Positions 18,131 to 26,140 of a stretch of 64,000 nt of DNA are shown here, piece after piece; within the stretch, counting starts at the first letter, position 1, and each line of letters starts with the position of its first letter. The stretch comes from Clostridia bacterium (GTDB lineage: Bacteria > Bacillota > Clostridia > Oscillospirales > Acutalibacteraceae), in contig JAFURT010000008.1 in the NCBI GenBank assembly GCA_017471765.1, positions 1 through 64,000 of the forward strand, read 5' to 3'. Made by a program: the position numbers and the translations under genes. The notes below the pieces were generated by a model. It searched no databases, had not been told where the DNA came from, and worked only from the letters and a program-made list of their open reading frames with translations.

Positions 18131-19870
18131 TTACATGCTTTCTGGAGCGTCAATTTTCATCATGGTCAGCACATTGTGCAGGGCGATGCGGGTAGCATCG
18201 CAGAGAGCGAGCCGGGCCATCATCAGGTCGTGCTCCACACCGGAAACATGGCAGGCATTGTAGAATTTATGGAACAGGGTAGCCAGCTCCAGGGCGTAAC
18301 GGGTGATGCCGGAGGGATCAAAACTGCGGGCGCCCTCTACCACCACCTTTTCCAGTGTTGCCAGGTGACGGATAAGCTCACGCTCCTCGGGGGCGGTGAG
18401 CAGAGCACGCTGGGCGGCGGTAGCAGACTGAATGACCACACCGCTTTCCTGCAGCTTGCGGAAGATCGAATGAATACGAGCGTGGGCGTATTGGACATAA
18501 TACACCGGGTTAGAGGAGGACTGCTCAATAGCCAGACCCAGGTCGAACTCCATCTGGGTATTGGCCTCACGCTGGTTGAAAAAGAAGCGGGCCGCATCTA
18601 CCGGTACCTCATCCAGCAGGTCGCTGAGCTGGATGGCCTTACCGGAGCGCTTGGACATACGGACGATCTCGCCGTCCCGTACCAGCCGCACCAACTGCAT
18701 CAGCACCACATTCAGCTTACTGCCGTCCATACCTACAGCATCCATGGCACCCTTCATACGGGCCACATGGCCGTGGTGGTCGGCGCCCCATACGTCGATG
18801 AGGGTGTCGTAGCCACGCAGGAATTTGTTGCGATGATAGGCAATATCAGCAGCAAAATAGGTGGGGTTGCCATTGGCACGCACCAGCACTTCGTCTTTGA
18901 TGCCTTCCTCTTCGCCGTCCCGGTTTAGATGCTTCTTAGGCTGGTACTTTTCGCCGTATTCACCGGCCTTATACCACAGGGCGCCGTCCTTTTCATAAGT
19001 GAGGCCCTTCTCGGTCAGAATGGAGATGATCTCCTTCAGCTCGCCGTTATTGTGCAGAGTGGATTCGGTGAACCACTGGTCGTACACGATGCGGTATTTG
19101 GCCATGTCTGTCTTCATCTTGGCGATGTTCAGCGGCAGGGCATAGGCGATAAGCGCCTGGCGGCGAGCTTCTGTGTCCGCCTCAACATAGGCATCTCCGT
19201 GGATAGCAGCGAAGGCGGCGGCGTGTTCTTTGATGTCGTCTCCGTGATAAGCGTCCTCCGGCAGGGGATACGCTTCCTCGCCCCGATAGAGCTGCATATA
19301 CCGCACATCCAGCGACAGACCGAATTTTTCGATCTGGTTGCCGGCGTCGTTGATGTAAAACTCACGCCAAACCTCGTAACCGGCGGCATCCAGTACCGAG
19401 GCCAAGCAGTCGCCGAGAGCGCCGCCACGAGCGTTGCCCATATGCATAGGGCCGGTGGGGTTGGCGGAGACATACTCTACCATTACCTTGCTCCCCTGAC
19501 CGTAGTCAGAACGGCCAAAGGCCTCGCCTTTTTCCTGAGCCTCGGCTACAATATCCCCATAATAAGCAGGGGAGAGGAAAAAGTTAAGGAAACCGGGGCC
19601 GGCCACCTCTGCCTTTTCGAAATAGGTGCCCTCCAGGGAGAGATGCTCCAGGATGGTTTCGGCAATCTTGCGGGGAGCCAGACGGAAGGCTCTGGCGGAA
19701 ACCATGGCCACATTGGCGGCCAGGTCGCCATGGGTACGGTCGGCCGGGGTTTCGATGACATAGGCAGGCAGCTCACCCTCTGGCAGAGCACCGGCGGTGA
19801 CAGCGGCGGCGACGGCACTACGAATGGCGGCATCTAATTGTGCCTCCGCATTTCTAACAACAACTGACAT
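18131..19870 (-). CDS. argS: Arginine--tRNA ligase
   Basis: 579 residues, class I synthetase. N-terminal Add-1 domain, the HIGH-type signature ANPTGPMHMGNARGG, a KMSKS-type VRMSKRSG, and a C-terminal DALR anticodon-binding domain. It charges tRNA-Arg. It is the last gene of a minus-strand operon murI-DUF1934-argS, starting 2 bases after the DUF1934 stop; a GGAGGAAA site overlaps the upstream stop region. Confidence 0.97.
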   Translation of the reverse strand: MSVVVRNAEAQLDAAIRSAVAAAVTAGALPEGELPAYVIETPADRTHGDLAANVAMVSARAFRLAPRKIAETILEHLSLEGTYFEKAEVAGPGFLNFFLSPAYYGDIVAEAQEKGEAFGRSDYGQGSKVMVEYVSANPTGPMHMGNARGGALGDCLASVLDAAGYEVWREFYINDAGNQIEKFGLSLDVRYMQLYRGEEAYPLPEDAYHGDDIKEHAAAFAAIHGDAYVEADTEARRQALIAYALPLNIAKMKTDMAKYRIVYDQWFTESTLHNNGELKEIISILTEKGLTYEKDGALWYKAGEYGEKYQPKKHLNRDGEEEGIKDEVLVRANGNPTYFAADIAYHRNKFLRGYDTLIDVWGADHHGHVARMKGAMDAVGMDGSKLNVVLMQLVRLVRDGEIVRMSKRSGKAIQLSDLLDEVPVDAARFFFNQREANTQMEFDLGLAIEQSSSNPVYYVQYAHARIHSIFRKLQESGVVIQSATAAQRALLTAPEERELIRHLATLEKVVVEGARSFDPSGITRYALELATLFHKFYNACHVSGVEHDLMMARLALCDATRIALHNVLTMMKIDAPESM

Positions 19871-19872
19871 GA

Positions 19873-20289
19873 TTATTTTTCCTCCTGAACGGTGATATGT
19901 ACGGTATGGGCGGAGCTGATTCCACCGTTAAATCCTAGTGTATAACTGAAAACCAGCTCGCCGCCGGACGGCGTAAGCCGGCAATCCAATTCGGATGTGT
20001 AGGTGCCAAGATCAATGATGCCATAGGGGGTGGGGTAGTTGCAGTGATGGCGTCGGTTTTTCTCCAGCACCAGCATGCTTGGGTTAGGGCCTGTCCGCAT
20101 CAGATTCAGCTTGTCCTGTGTGATATCCAGCTGGGTCATGGTGCCGGGCATGCCGGTGGCCTCGGTCTCGTGATACAGGATGCGCCATCCGTCCTCTGTC
20201 TGCTCCAAGGAGCCGTTGGTGGTTAACTCAATGACGTCCTGCTCTCCATCCACCGTTTGCGTGCCGGTGACGTGTATCAGTGCTTTCAT
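19873..20289 (-). CDS. DUF1934 (YwiB-type) beta-barrel protein
   Basis: 138 residues, predicted all-beta. Features of DUF1934: an IHVTGTQTVDGEQDVIELTT start, a YHETEATGM segment, GTYT in the middle and a final strand pattern in HTVHITVQEE. It has a calycin-like fold of unknown function that is frequently next to argS in Firmicutes, as here. ATG at 20289 follows GAAAGGACACCT; the upstream extension to 20502 is the murI gene in another frame. Confidence 0.82.
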   Translation of the reverse strand: MKALIHVTGTQTVDGEQDVIELTTNGSLEQTEDGWRILYHETEATGMPGTMTQLDITQDKLNLMRTGPNPSMLVLEKNRRHHCNYPTPYGIIDLGTYTSELDCRLTPSGGELVFSYTLGFNGGISSAHTVHITVQEEK

Positions 20290-20305
20290 AGGTGTCCTTC
20301 TTTCT

Positions 20306-21118
20306 TCAGGGCTGGTCCAGACGGACCATTTCAACCTGTTGCTCCACCGAATGACCGAGGAAGATCTCGGCCACCTGGCTGAAGCCTTCCGGTTGGTCGG
20401 AAACATAATAACGGCTTTGACCCGGACGGCTATCTGCTGACAGCTGACCGGTCTCCCGGAGTCGGGCGGCACACAGACGGGCGGTTTCGTATCCGGAGTC
20501 AATCAAGGTCACATCGCTTCCCAGCTCCTGCTGGATGATGGGGGTCAAAAGCGGGAAGTGGGTGCAACCCAAAATCAGCGTGTCTGCTCCGTCTGCCTTA
20601 ATCTGTGTCAGATAACGGCGCACCATGGGGATGGCTACCGGGTCATCCTGGCTGATCCAGCCGTTTTCCACCAGAGGAACAAACAGGGGGCAGGGGGTGG
20701 CCGTAATATGCAGGTCGGGGCGAATGGCCAGCAGTGCCCGCTCAAAGGAAGCGGAGCGAATGGTAGCGGCCGTGCCGATGATACCCACCCGACCATTGCG
20801 GGTGGCGGCGGCAGCGGCGGCAGCGGTGGGCTCCACCACACCGATGGCCGGTACCGGCAGAGAGGTCAATATATCCGGTGCTACCGAGCTGACAGTACCA
20901 CAGGCGGCAATAATGAATTTGACGTCACGGTCCAGGAGCAGGCGGCAATCCTCCCCGGCATAGCGGCGGATGGTTTCACGGCTACGTGTACCGTAGGGAA
21001 CACGGCCGGTATCGCCAAAGTATACAATATCCTCGTGTGGCAGTAGCTCCTGCAGACGGCGTACAGCTGTAAGGCCGCCCAGGCCGGAATCAAACACACC
21101 AATAGGACGGTTATCCAT
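20306..21118 (-). CDS. murI: Glutamate racemase
   Basis: 270 residues. GVFDSGLGGLTAVRRL at the N-terminus and the two catalytic cysteines in IIAACGTVSS and GCTHFPLL. It supplies D-glutamate for peptidoglycan. The first cysteine motif reads CGT where most characterised racemases have CNT; both cysteines and the substrate-binding DSG remain, so activity is likely. A GGAGGAG site lies 6 bases before the ATG. It heads the operon with DUF1934 and argS. Confidence 0.93.
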   Translation of the reverse strand: MDNRPIGVFDSGLGGLTAVRRLQELLPHEDIVYFGDTGRVPYGTRSRETIRRYAGEDCRLLLDRDVKFIIAACGTVSSVAPDILTSLPVPAIGVVEPTAAAAAAATRNGRVGIIGTAATIRSASFERALLAIRPDLHITATPCPLFVPLVENGWISQDDPVAIPMVRRYLTQIKADGADTLILGCTHFPLLTPIIQQELGSDVTLIDSGYETARLCAARLRETGQLSADSRPGQSRYYVSDQPEGFSQVAEIFLGHSVEQQVEMVRLDQP

Positions 21119-21151
21119 GCCTTTCTCCTCCCATGATTGTCATACCGATTT

Positions 21152-21180
21152 ATTGTATCACATTTACCAGGAATATGCAA
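21152..21180 (-). promoter_or_regulatory. SigA promoter of murI-DUF1934-argS
   Basis: On the minus strand TTGCAT and TACAAT with 17-bp spacing, about 34 bases before the murI start codon. Confidence 0.7.
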
Positions 21181-21223
21181 TGGAAAATTAATAAATTCTT
21201 AACTGTACTTTTTGCGAAAAGTG

Positions 21224-21232
21224 TGCTACACT
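21224..21232 (+). promoter_or_regulatory. Extended -10 promoter candidate of the CPBP gene
   Basis: TGCTACACT, about 42 bases before the start codon; the -35 region is poor. Confidence 0.4.
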
Positions 21233-21273
21233 ATATGAAATGAGATGTCACTGTGAGGAAAGGAAACTTAATT

Positions 21274-22293
21274 ATGCAACAACCTTATCCCGGTGGGTAT
21301 TATTATTCTCCGACGCCGGTTATTCCTGTTAATCCGGAAAAGCAAAGCCTGCGGCGTGACGCCGGCTATATCGGTCTGACGATGCTGTCGGTGACGGCGG
21401 CGATGCAGTTTACGTATGTGGCGGCGGTCGCCCTGATGATCGGTATTGGTGTTTTGACTCCCGACGCCCTTAATCAGTTCCAACTGGGGATGAACAATAC
21501 AGCATATCTGTGCTTTTATGGAGTTGTTTACGCCTTGTCCATGGCAGTTCCGGCGGTGCTGGTAGCGCTGTGTTGTCGGCGACGCTATTTCCCTTTGTCT
21601 CCGGCTAAGCCCTGCCCCGGCGGTGTTGCCCTTTTCGGCGTGTTGGCGGCGGTGGGCGGTTGTATGCTTACCAGTATAGTGGTCAGCGTTATCCTGTCGT
21701 ATCTGTCTCAGTTCGGTGTGCCGATGCCGGAGTCTCCGGAGATGATGGTGAATACCCCCACCAGCATGCTATTATCCTTGGTGGTGATGGCTGTTCTGCC
21801 GGCGATTTTTGAGGAAATGGTGTTTCGTGGCTATGTACTGCGCACACTGCGCCCTTATGGTGATTGGTTCGCCGTGGTGGTTTCAGCGTTGCTGTTTGGT
21901 CTTATTCACGGGAACATTCAGCAGGTGCCTTTCGCTTTTGTGGTAGGCATTCTGTTAGGTTGGCTGTATGTGTCAACAGATAATATCTGGCTGCCGATGG
22001 TAGTGCATTTCTGCAATAACGCCACATCGGTATTGCTGGAGTATTTCGGTTTTTCTCTGCCAGAAATGCAGATGGGTTTGCTAAATATGCTGGTGATCGG
22101 CGCCCTCATTGGGCTGGGGGTTGTAGCGGCTATAGTGCTGTGCGTACGCTACCGCGAGATTTTCAGTCTCCGGCGAAACGCTACATCCCTCACTTTGGGC
22201 GAGCGTGTAGGTGGCCTGTTTTCTTCACCGGCTTTCGTGATTTCCATTATTATATTTATTCTACTGATGTGGGTGGTGCTGGCGCTGTCGTGA
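21274..22293 (+). CDS. CPBP family intramembrane glutamic protease
   Basis: About 339 residues with roughly eight membrane helices. The CPBP (Abi/CAAX-like) motifs are present: EEMVFRGYVL (EExxxR), FGLIHGN (FxxxH) and HFCNNA. The N-terminus is Pro/Tyr/Gly-rich and cytoplasmic (YPGGYYYSP), a common low-complexity head in this group. Bacterial members are linked to bacteriocin self-immunity or membrane protein processing; the substrate is unknown. ATG at 21274 is chosen from AGGAAAGGAA; the GTG at 21253 is unlikely. Its TGA overlaps the presumed GTG of tadA. Confidence 0.85.
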   Translation: MQQPYPGGYYYSPTPVIPVNPEKQSLRRDAGYIGLTMLSVTAAMQFTYVAAVALMIGIGVLTPDALNQFQLGMNNTAYLCFYGVVYALSMAVPAVLVALCCRRRYFPLSPAKPCPGGVALFGVLAAVGGCMLTSIVVSVILSYLSQFGVPMPESPEMMVNTPTSMLLSLVVMAVLPAIFEEMVFRGYVLRTLRPYGDWFAVVVSALLFGLIHGNIQQVPFAFVVGILLGWLYVSTDNIWLPMVVHFCNNATSVLLEYFGFSLPEMQMGLLNMLVIGALIGLGVVAAIVLCVRYREIFSLRRNATSLTLGERVGGLFSSPAFVISIIIFILLMWVVLALS

Positions 22294-22766
22294 CAGAGGA
22301 TAGAGAGTATATGCGGTTGGCGCTGAGCCTGGCCGCTGAAGCGGCGGCTGAGGGAGAGGTCCCTGTAGGCGCTGTTATTGTTAAGGATGGCCGTGTGATC
22401 GGTACCGGCCGCAACCGACGGGAAACGGACAAAGATGCTTTGGCTCATGCGGAGATTGAGGCCATTCACATGGCTTGCCGTACGCTGGGAGGGTGGCGAC
22501 TGTCCGGTAGCACATTGTATGTGACACTCGAGCCCTGTCCCATGTGCGCAGGGGCAATCATCAACGCCCGTATTGATCGGGTCGTGATGGGAACTGTTGA
22601 TCCAAAGGCCGGCTCCTGTGGCTCGGTCACCGACCTGTTTGCTTTGCCCTATAATCATCGCCCTGAGGTGTCTGCCGGCGTGCTGGAAGAGGATTGCCGT
22701 GCGGCTTTGCAACAGTTTTTTAAGTGTCTGCGAAAGCGACATAAAGTAACGGAGGAAGAAACATAA
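22290..22766 (+). CDS. tadA: tRNA adenosine(34) deaminase
   Basis: About 158 residues. Zinc-binding deaminase motifs HAEIEAI and PCPMCAGAI, with GEVPVGAVIV near the N-terminus. It converts A34 to inosine in tRNA-Arg. The GTG at 22290, overlapping the upstream stop, gives an N-terminus TEDREYMRLAL like that of other TadA proteins; ATG at 22311 is the alternative. The reading to 22140 lies in the protease gene. Stop and start (TAATG) are shared with the next gene. Confidence 0.92.
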   Translation: MTEDREYMRLALSLAAEAAAEGEVPVGAVIVKDGRVIGTGRNRRETDKDALAHAEIEAIHMACRTLGGWRLSGSTLYVTLEPCPMCAGAIINARIDRVVMGTVDPKAGSCGSVTDLFALPYNHRPEVSAGVLEEDCRAALQQFFKCLRKRHKVTEEET

Positions 22767-23500
22767 TGCCAGTTTTCGAAGAGACCAATTATTCCCTGCG
22801 GGATGTTTGGGTGTATTTTCGGGACATTCGTCCTCATAATCTGACATCGCCAAAATACCGCCATCTGTTTTGGATTCTGTTCTGGCCATTGTATGGTTTA
22901 GCTTTTTATGCCTTTGAAAATCTCCTGCCACTGGAGTTCCATCCTATCTATACGCCATTGGATGATTACATTCCGTTTTGTGAGATTTTTGCCATTCCGT
23001 ACTACTACTGGTTTGCGTTTTTGGTGGGAGCCCTGGTGTATACAGGACTGTTCAATGTGCCTGCCTTTAACCGTGGAATGCAGTTTATTGCGGTTACCTA
23101 TACAGTGACGCTGATAATTTACCTCATTTATCCCTCTTGCCAGGAGTTGCGTCCGGCTGAACTGCCCAGAGATAATTTCCTCACGGATATTGTGCAGGCA
23201 ATGTATGATTTCGACAGCAACGAGAATGTGTGCCCCTCTATTCATGTGTTGGGGTCGGTGGGTGCCGGGCTGGCGATTTTGCAGTGCAAACGCTTCTCTA
23301 CGCCTGCGTGGCAGGTGATCAACTGGTTTTCTATCGTCGTGATATCTTTTTCTACAGTATTTATAAAGCAACACTCCATTATTGATGTGTTTGCCGCTAT
23401 TATCCTGTGCGGCTTGGTATACCCCTTTACCTTTGGCCGTAAGCCAAAAGAGAAGAAGGAAACAGGCGTTTGTAAGAGTACGGAAACCGCCAAAATGTAA
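22766..23500 (+). CDS. PAP2-family membrane phosphatase/phosphotransferase
   Basis: 244 residues with about five to six membrane helices. The PAP2 catalytic histidine region is seen in PSIHVLGS (about residues 156-163) and the final motif in KQHSIIDVFAAI (about residues 202-213). The arrangement resembles the PAP2_3/inositolphosphotransferase-like subgroup. It probably dephosphorylates a lipid phosphate such as phosphatidate or undecaprenyl pyrophosphate. It precedes a CrtO-like acyltransferase and a UgtP-like glycosyltransferase, suggesting membrane lipid or glycolipid metabolism. Confidence 0.8.
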   Translation: MPVFEETNYSLRDVWVYFRDIRPHNLTSPKYRHLFWILFWPLYGLAFYAFENLLPLEFHPIYTPLDDYIPFCEIFAIPYYYWFAFLVGALVYTGLFNVPAFNRGMQFIAVTYTVTLIIYLIYPSCQELRPAELPRDNFLTDIVQAMYDFDSNENVCPSIHVLGSVGAGLAILQCKRFSTPAWQVINWFSIVVISFSTVFIKQHSIIDVFAAIILCGLVYPFTFGRKPKEKKETGVCKSTETAKM

Positions 23501-23538
23501 GCTGGTCTATTGTTTTTGAGAAAGAACGAGTGATATCG

Positions 23539-24048
23539 ATGGAGCTTGTCCGAGCAATATTTCGCGCTATACTATACATGGCCGCCTTAGGTGTTCTGTC
23601 TCATATTGTGGGACAAGCTATACCAAGGTCGTGGTTTCACGGTGATCGCGGCTGGTTCAAACAGGCGGCATGGGAACAAAACGGTCGTTTTTATGAGCGC
23701 CTGCATATCCGTCGCTGGAAGATGAAACTGCCTGATAAAAGTAGGGTGGTCCGGTCTATGGTACCCAAAAAACTGGAGGGTAACACCACCTCCGCACAGC
23801 TGGATGTTTTGGTGCGTGAGACCTGCGTGGCGGAGGTTGTCCATTTAGCCTTGTTTGTTGTGTCGCCAACAATATACCGCTTCTGCCGTAATGGAGTCGG
23901 GATTCTGCTTTCTGTACTGTTTGGGGTAGGTAATCTGCCTTTTGTTGCAATACAGCGCTATAACCGTCCGAAGCTATTATCGTTAATGGAACGTATGAGA
24001 AAAAGAGAGGAGAGTCAGGATCATGCGTGTGCTGATTCTGTCGGCTAA
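23539..24048 (+). CDS. CrtO-like membrane acyltransferase
   Basis: About 169 residues. It carries the pattern of the glycosyl-4,4'-diaponeurosporenoate acyltransferase (CrtO) family: WEQNGRFYERLHIRRWKMKL, an ET..AEVVH segment and a C-terminal NLPFVAIQRYNRPKL, with two to three membrane helices. In staphylococci CrtO acylates a glycosylated carotenoid; no carotenoid genes are seen here, so a glycolipid acceptor is likelier. ATG at 23539 or GTG at 23530 could start it; both have weak ribosome binding sites. It overlaps the downstream glycosyltransferase by 26 bases. Confidence 0.7.
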   Translation: MELVRAIFRAILYMAALGVLSHIVGQAIPRSWFHGDRGWFKQAAWEQNGRFYERLHIRRWKMKLPDKSRVVRSMVPKKLEGNTTSAQLDVLVRETCVAEVVHLALFVVSPTIYRFCRNGVGILLSVLFGVGNLPFVAIQRYNRPKLLSLMERMRKREESQDHACADSVG

Positions 24049-25126
24049 CACCGGCGGTGGACACAATTCCGCTGCCAAGGCTGTGGGAGAGGCGTTTCGT
24101 CGCCTGGGTCACGAATATGAGATTACAGATGCCTTGTCTTTTTTGTCAGAGACGGTGTCAGAGGTGCTCAGCAAAGGGCATAATAATCTGTACAGGTACC
24201 TGCCGGGCTTGTTTGGGGTGGGATATCGTTTTGCGGAGAATCACTCACCACGGCTACTGTATGAAAGCATGGCCCCCGGTGCCAAGCGGCTCAGCCAGTT
24301 CATCAAAAACGGCGACTTTGATGTTGCCGTGTGTACGCATGTCTTTGCGGCCATGATGATAACGGAGGGCTATAAAAAGTATGACTTGCACATTCCACAG
24401 TATTTTGTGTCCACTGACTATACCTGCTACCCCGGTGTTTCTACGGTGGATGTGGAAGCGGTGTTTATGCCCGCTGAGGGATTACGGCAGGAATTTCTGG
24501 ATGGGGGAGTCCAGGAGGAACGGCTGGTGGCCATTAATGGTATTCCCATTTCCCATATATTTTCCGTTCCTCCCTTACAGGAGGAGGCACGGCATCGCCT
24601 GGGACTGCCCCAAGAGGGCCGTGTGGTACTGCTCTGTTGTGGCAGTATGGGATGTGGAAATATGCATAGTGTAGCCCCGGATTTTGTGCGGCAGTTGCCG
24701 GAGGATGTAACCTTTGTGGTAATTTGCGGCCATAATGTCCGTGCCTATCAGCAGCTTACCGAGATGGCATTAGAGCGCACCGTCGTGGTGGGCTTTACTA
24801 ACCAGATTGTGGATTACATGGCGGCGGCTGATATTTGTGTCAGCAAACCGGGCGGATTATCCACTACGGAGCTATTGTCGGTAAAAGTGCCGATGGTGTT
24901 GTTGCTGGCGGTCCCCGGCTGTGAGAGCCGCAACATGGACTTCTTGGTTGGGCAGAAACTGGCAGTGAGAGCAGACGACTGGGATGAAGCGGTGACGGCT
25001 ACTGTACGTTTGCTATGTGAGCCGGACGAATTAAAGGCACTGCAGGACAGGCTGGAAGAAACCGACTTTTCTCGTGGTGCAGACACCGTCGCCACCTATG
25101 TCACAAAACGATATGAACAAAAATGA
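24023..25126 (+). CDS. Diacylglycerol glucosyltransferase-like protein (MGDG synthase family)
   Basis: 367 residues, GT28-type. The N-terminus LILSANTGGGHNSAAKAV is the MGDG_synth domain signature, and the C-terminal UDP-sugar-binding half carries CVSKPGGLSTTELL. Related to UgtP, which makes glycolipids and lipoteichoic acid anchors. It may glycosylate diacylglycerol, with the PAP2 enzyme supplying diacylglycerol and the CrtO-like enzyme acylating the product; that pathway is inference. An AGAGGAGAG site lies in the upstream gene. A strong terminator follows. Confidence 0.88.
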   Translation: MRVLILSANTGGGHNSAAKAVGEAFRRLGHEYEITDALSFLSETVSEVLSKGHNNLYRYLPGLFGVGYRFAENHSPRLLYESMAPGAKRLSQFIKNGDFDVAVCTHVFAAMMITEGYKKYDLHIPQYFVSTDYTCYPGVSTVDVEAVFMPAEGLRQEFLDGGVQEERLVAINGIPISHIFSVPPLQEEARHRLGLPQEGRVVLLCCGSMGCGNMHSVAPDFVRQLPEDVTFVVICGHNVRAYQQLTEMALERTVVVGFTNQIVDYMAAADICVSKPGGLSTTELLSVKVPMVLLLAVPGCESRNMDFLVGQKLAVRADDWDEAVTATVRLLCEPDELKALQDRLEETDFSRGADTVATYVTKRYEQK

Positions 25127-25127
25127 G

Positions 25128-25162
25128 CATAGCCACCTGTTTGTCGTAAACAGGTGGCTATG
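25128..25162. terminator. Terminator between the lipid cluster and deoR
   Basis: A 15-bp perfect stem CATAGCCACCTGTTT with its complement, GTCGT loop, then TTTTG. It lies between convergent genes. Confidence 0.88.
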
Positions 25163-25226
25163 TTTTGTGTTTGCGTATAAAAATCAGCCTAGATGTTGTA
25201 GTCGGTAGGGAAGCGTCAGCGCGGTC

Positions 25227-25952
25227 TTATCGTCCGTATTCGGCAGGCAACTGAACGTTTGTGATTATTTTCCAGACAGTATCCAGGGGGGCTACTTTGC
25301 AGAAGTGCCGTTGTCCCAATTTGCTGCTGTCACACAAAAGAACAACGCGTTTGGCGTTCTGTATGTAGATACGTTTCAACTGCGCTTCATCCTCGTCGGA
25401 GTCAGTGATTCCCACCTCGGTATCGATGCCGCGGCAGGAAATAAAGGCATAATCGGCGTGGAACTGGCGTGTGTATTCCATGGCTTGTGTTCCCACAAAG
25501 GACATAGCGTTGTCACGGAGCTTACCGCCGGTGCCGTAAATTTCAATGCCGTCATTTTCTGACAGTATGCTGGCGGTTTTCAGGCCGTTTGTGATAACGC
25601 GCAGACGCTGAAATCCGGTCAGATGTCGGGCCAAACGGCAGACGGTACTGCTGGAGTCCAAAAACAGCGTTTGTCCATCCCGGATGAGAGCCAGTGCTCG
25701 CTGGGCCATGACTTCCTTAGCGCCCAGGTTCTCATTCTCTCGCAGAGTCATGGGGAAGTCGTGGTTGCTGTTATCGATGTGTACGGCACCGCCGTGGGTG
25801 CGGCGTATAAGCCCTTTAGACTCAAGCGCTTGCAGATCTCTGCGTATAGTTGCACCGCTGGAGTACAGAATGGCACTTAGTTCATCCACAGTGGCGGCTT
25901 GACGCTTTTCCAATATATCCAGTATTTTGTTTTGTCGTTCTAAAGGCAGCAT
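25227..25952 (-). CDS. DeoR-family transcriptional regulator
   Basis: 241 residues. N-terminal winged helix (MLPLERQNKILDILEKR... GATIRRDLQALESKGLIRRTHGG), then a C-terminal DeoRC sugar-phosphate sensor domain. Members respond to phosphorylated sugars. It is divergent from the rhamnulokinase-led microcompartment operon, so it is probably its local regulator, with rhamnulose-1-phosphate, fuculose-1-phosphate or DHAP as candidate ligands. ATG at 25952 is chosen from AGAAGGAGGG; the ATG at 25973 lies at or before the predicted transcription start. Confidence 0.9.
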   Translation of the reverse strand: MLPLERQNKILDILEKRQAATVDELSAILYSSGATIRRDLQALESKGLIRRTHGGAVHIDNSNHDFPMTLRENENLGAKEVMAQRALALIRDGQTLFLDSSSTVCRLARHLTGFQRLRVITNGLKTASILSENDGIEIYGTGGKLRDNAMSFVGTQAMEYTRQFHADYAFISCRGIDTEVGITDSDEDEAQLKRIYIQNAKRVVLLCDSSKLGQRHFCKVAPLDTVWKIITNVQLPAEYGR

Positions 25953-25978
25953 AGGCACCCTCCTTCTGCTCATTTTTG

Positions 25979-26007
25979 ATTATATATGATTATTGTGAAA
26001 AAATCAA
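25979..26007 (-). promoter_or_regulatory. Promoter of the DeoR-family gene
   Basis: Minus-strand TTGATT and TATAAT separated by exactly 17 bp; the start would be near 25972, 20 bases before the chosen start codon. Confidence 0.7.
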
Positions 26008-26011
26008 GTGT

Positions 26012-26027
26012 AAATTTATCGAAATTT
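26012..26027. promoter_or_regulatory. Candidate operator between the divergent promoters
   Basis: AAATTT-ATCG-AAATTT, two palindromic half-sites a helical turn apart, lies between the -35 boxes of the two divergent promoters, where a DeoR-type regulator could control both. Assignment is by position only. Confidence 0.35.
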
Positions 26028-26037
26028 GCGCCAAGGG

Positions 26038-26066
26038 TAGACGAATAGAAGATAGTATTGTATAAT
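26038..26066 (+). promoter_or_regulatory. Promoter of the propanediol microcompartment operon
   Basis: TAGACG (26038-26043) and a perfect TATAAT (26061-26066) with 17-bp spacing, giving a 5' leader of about 70 bases. The weak -35 fits a regulated promoter. A sequence with three mismatches to the CcpA cre consensus lies at 26066-26079. Confidence 0.65.
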
Positions 26067-26140
26067 GTGAGCGTATAAAAAGGTGAGGGCGCCGATGGAT
26101 GCTTTCGCCTCGTAAATTTGACTGAGAGGAGTAGATTAGA

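Noticed and set aside
18176..19837. Two long plus-strand frames inside argS
   Set aside because: They are shadows of the minus-strand arginyl-tRNA synthetase.
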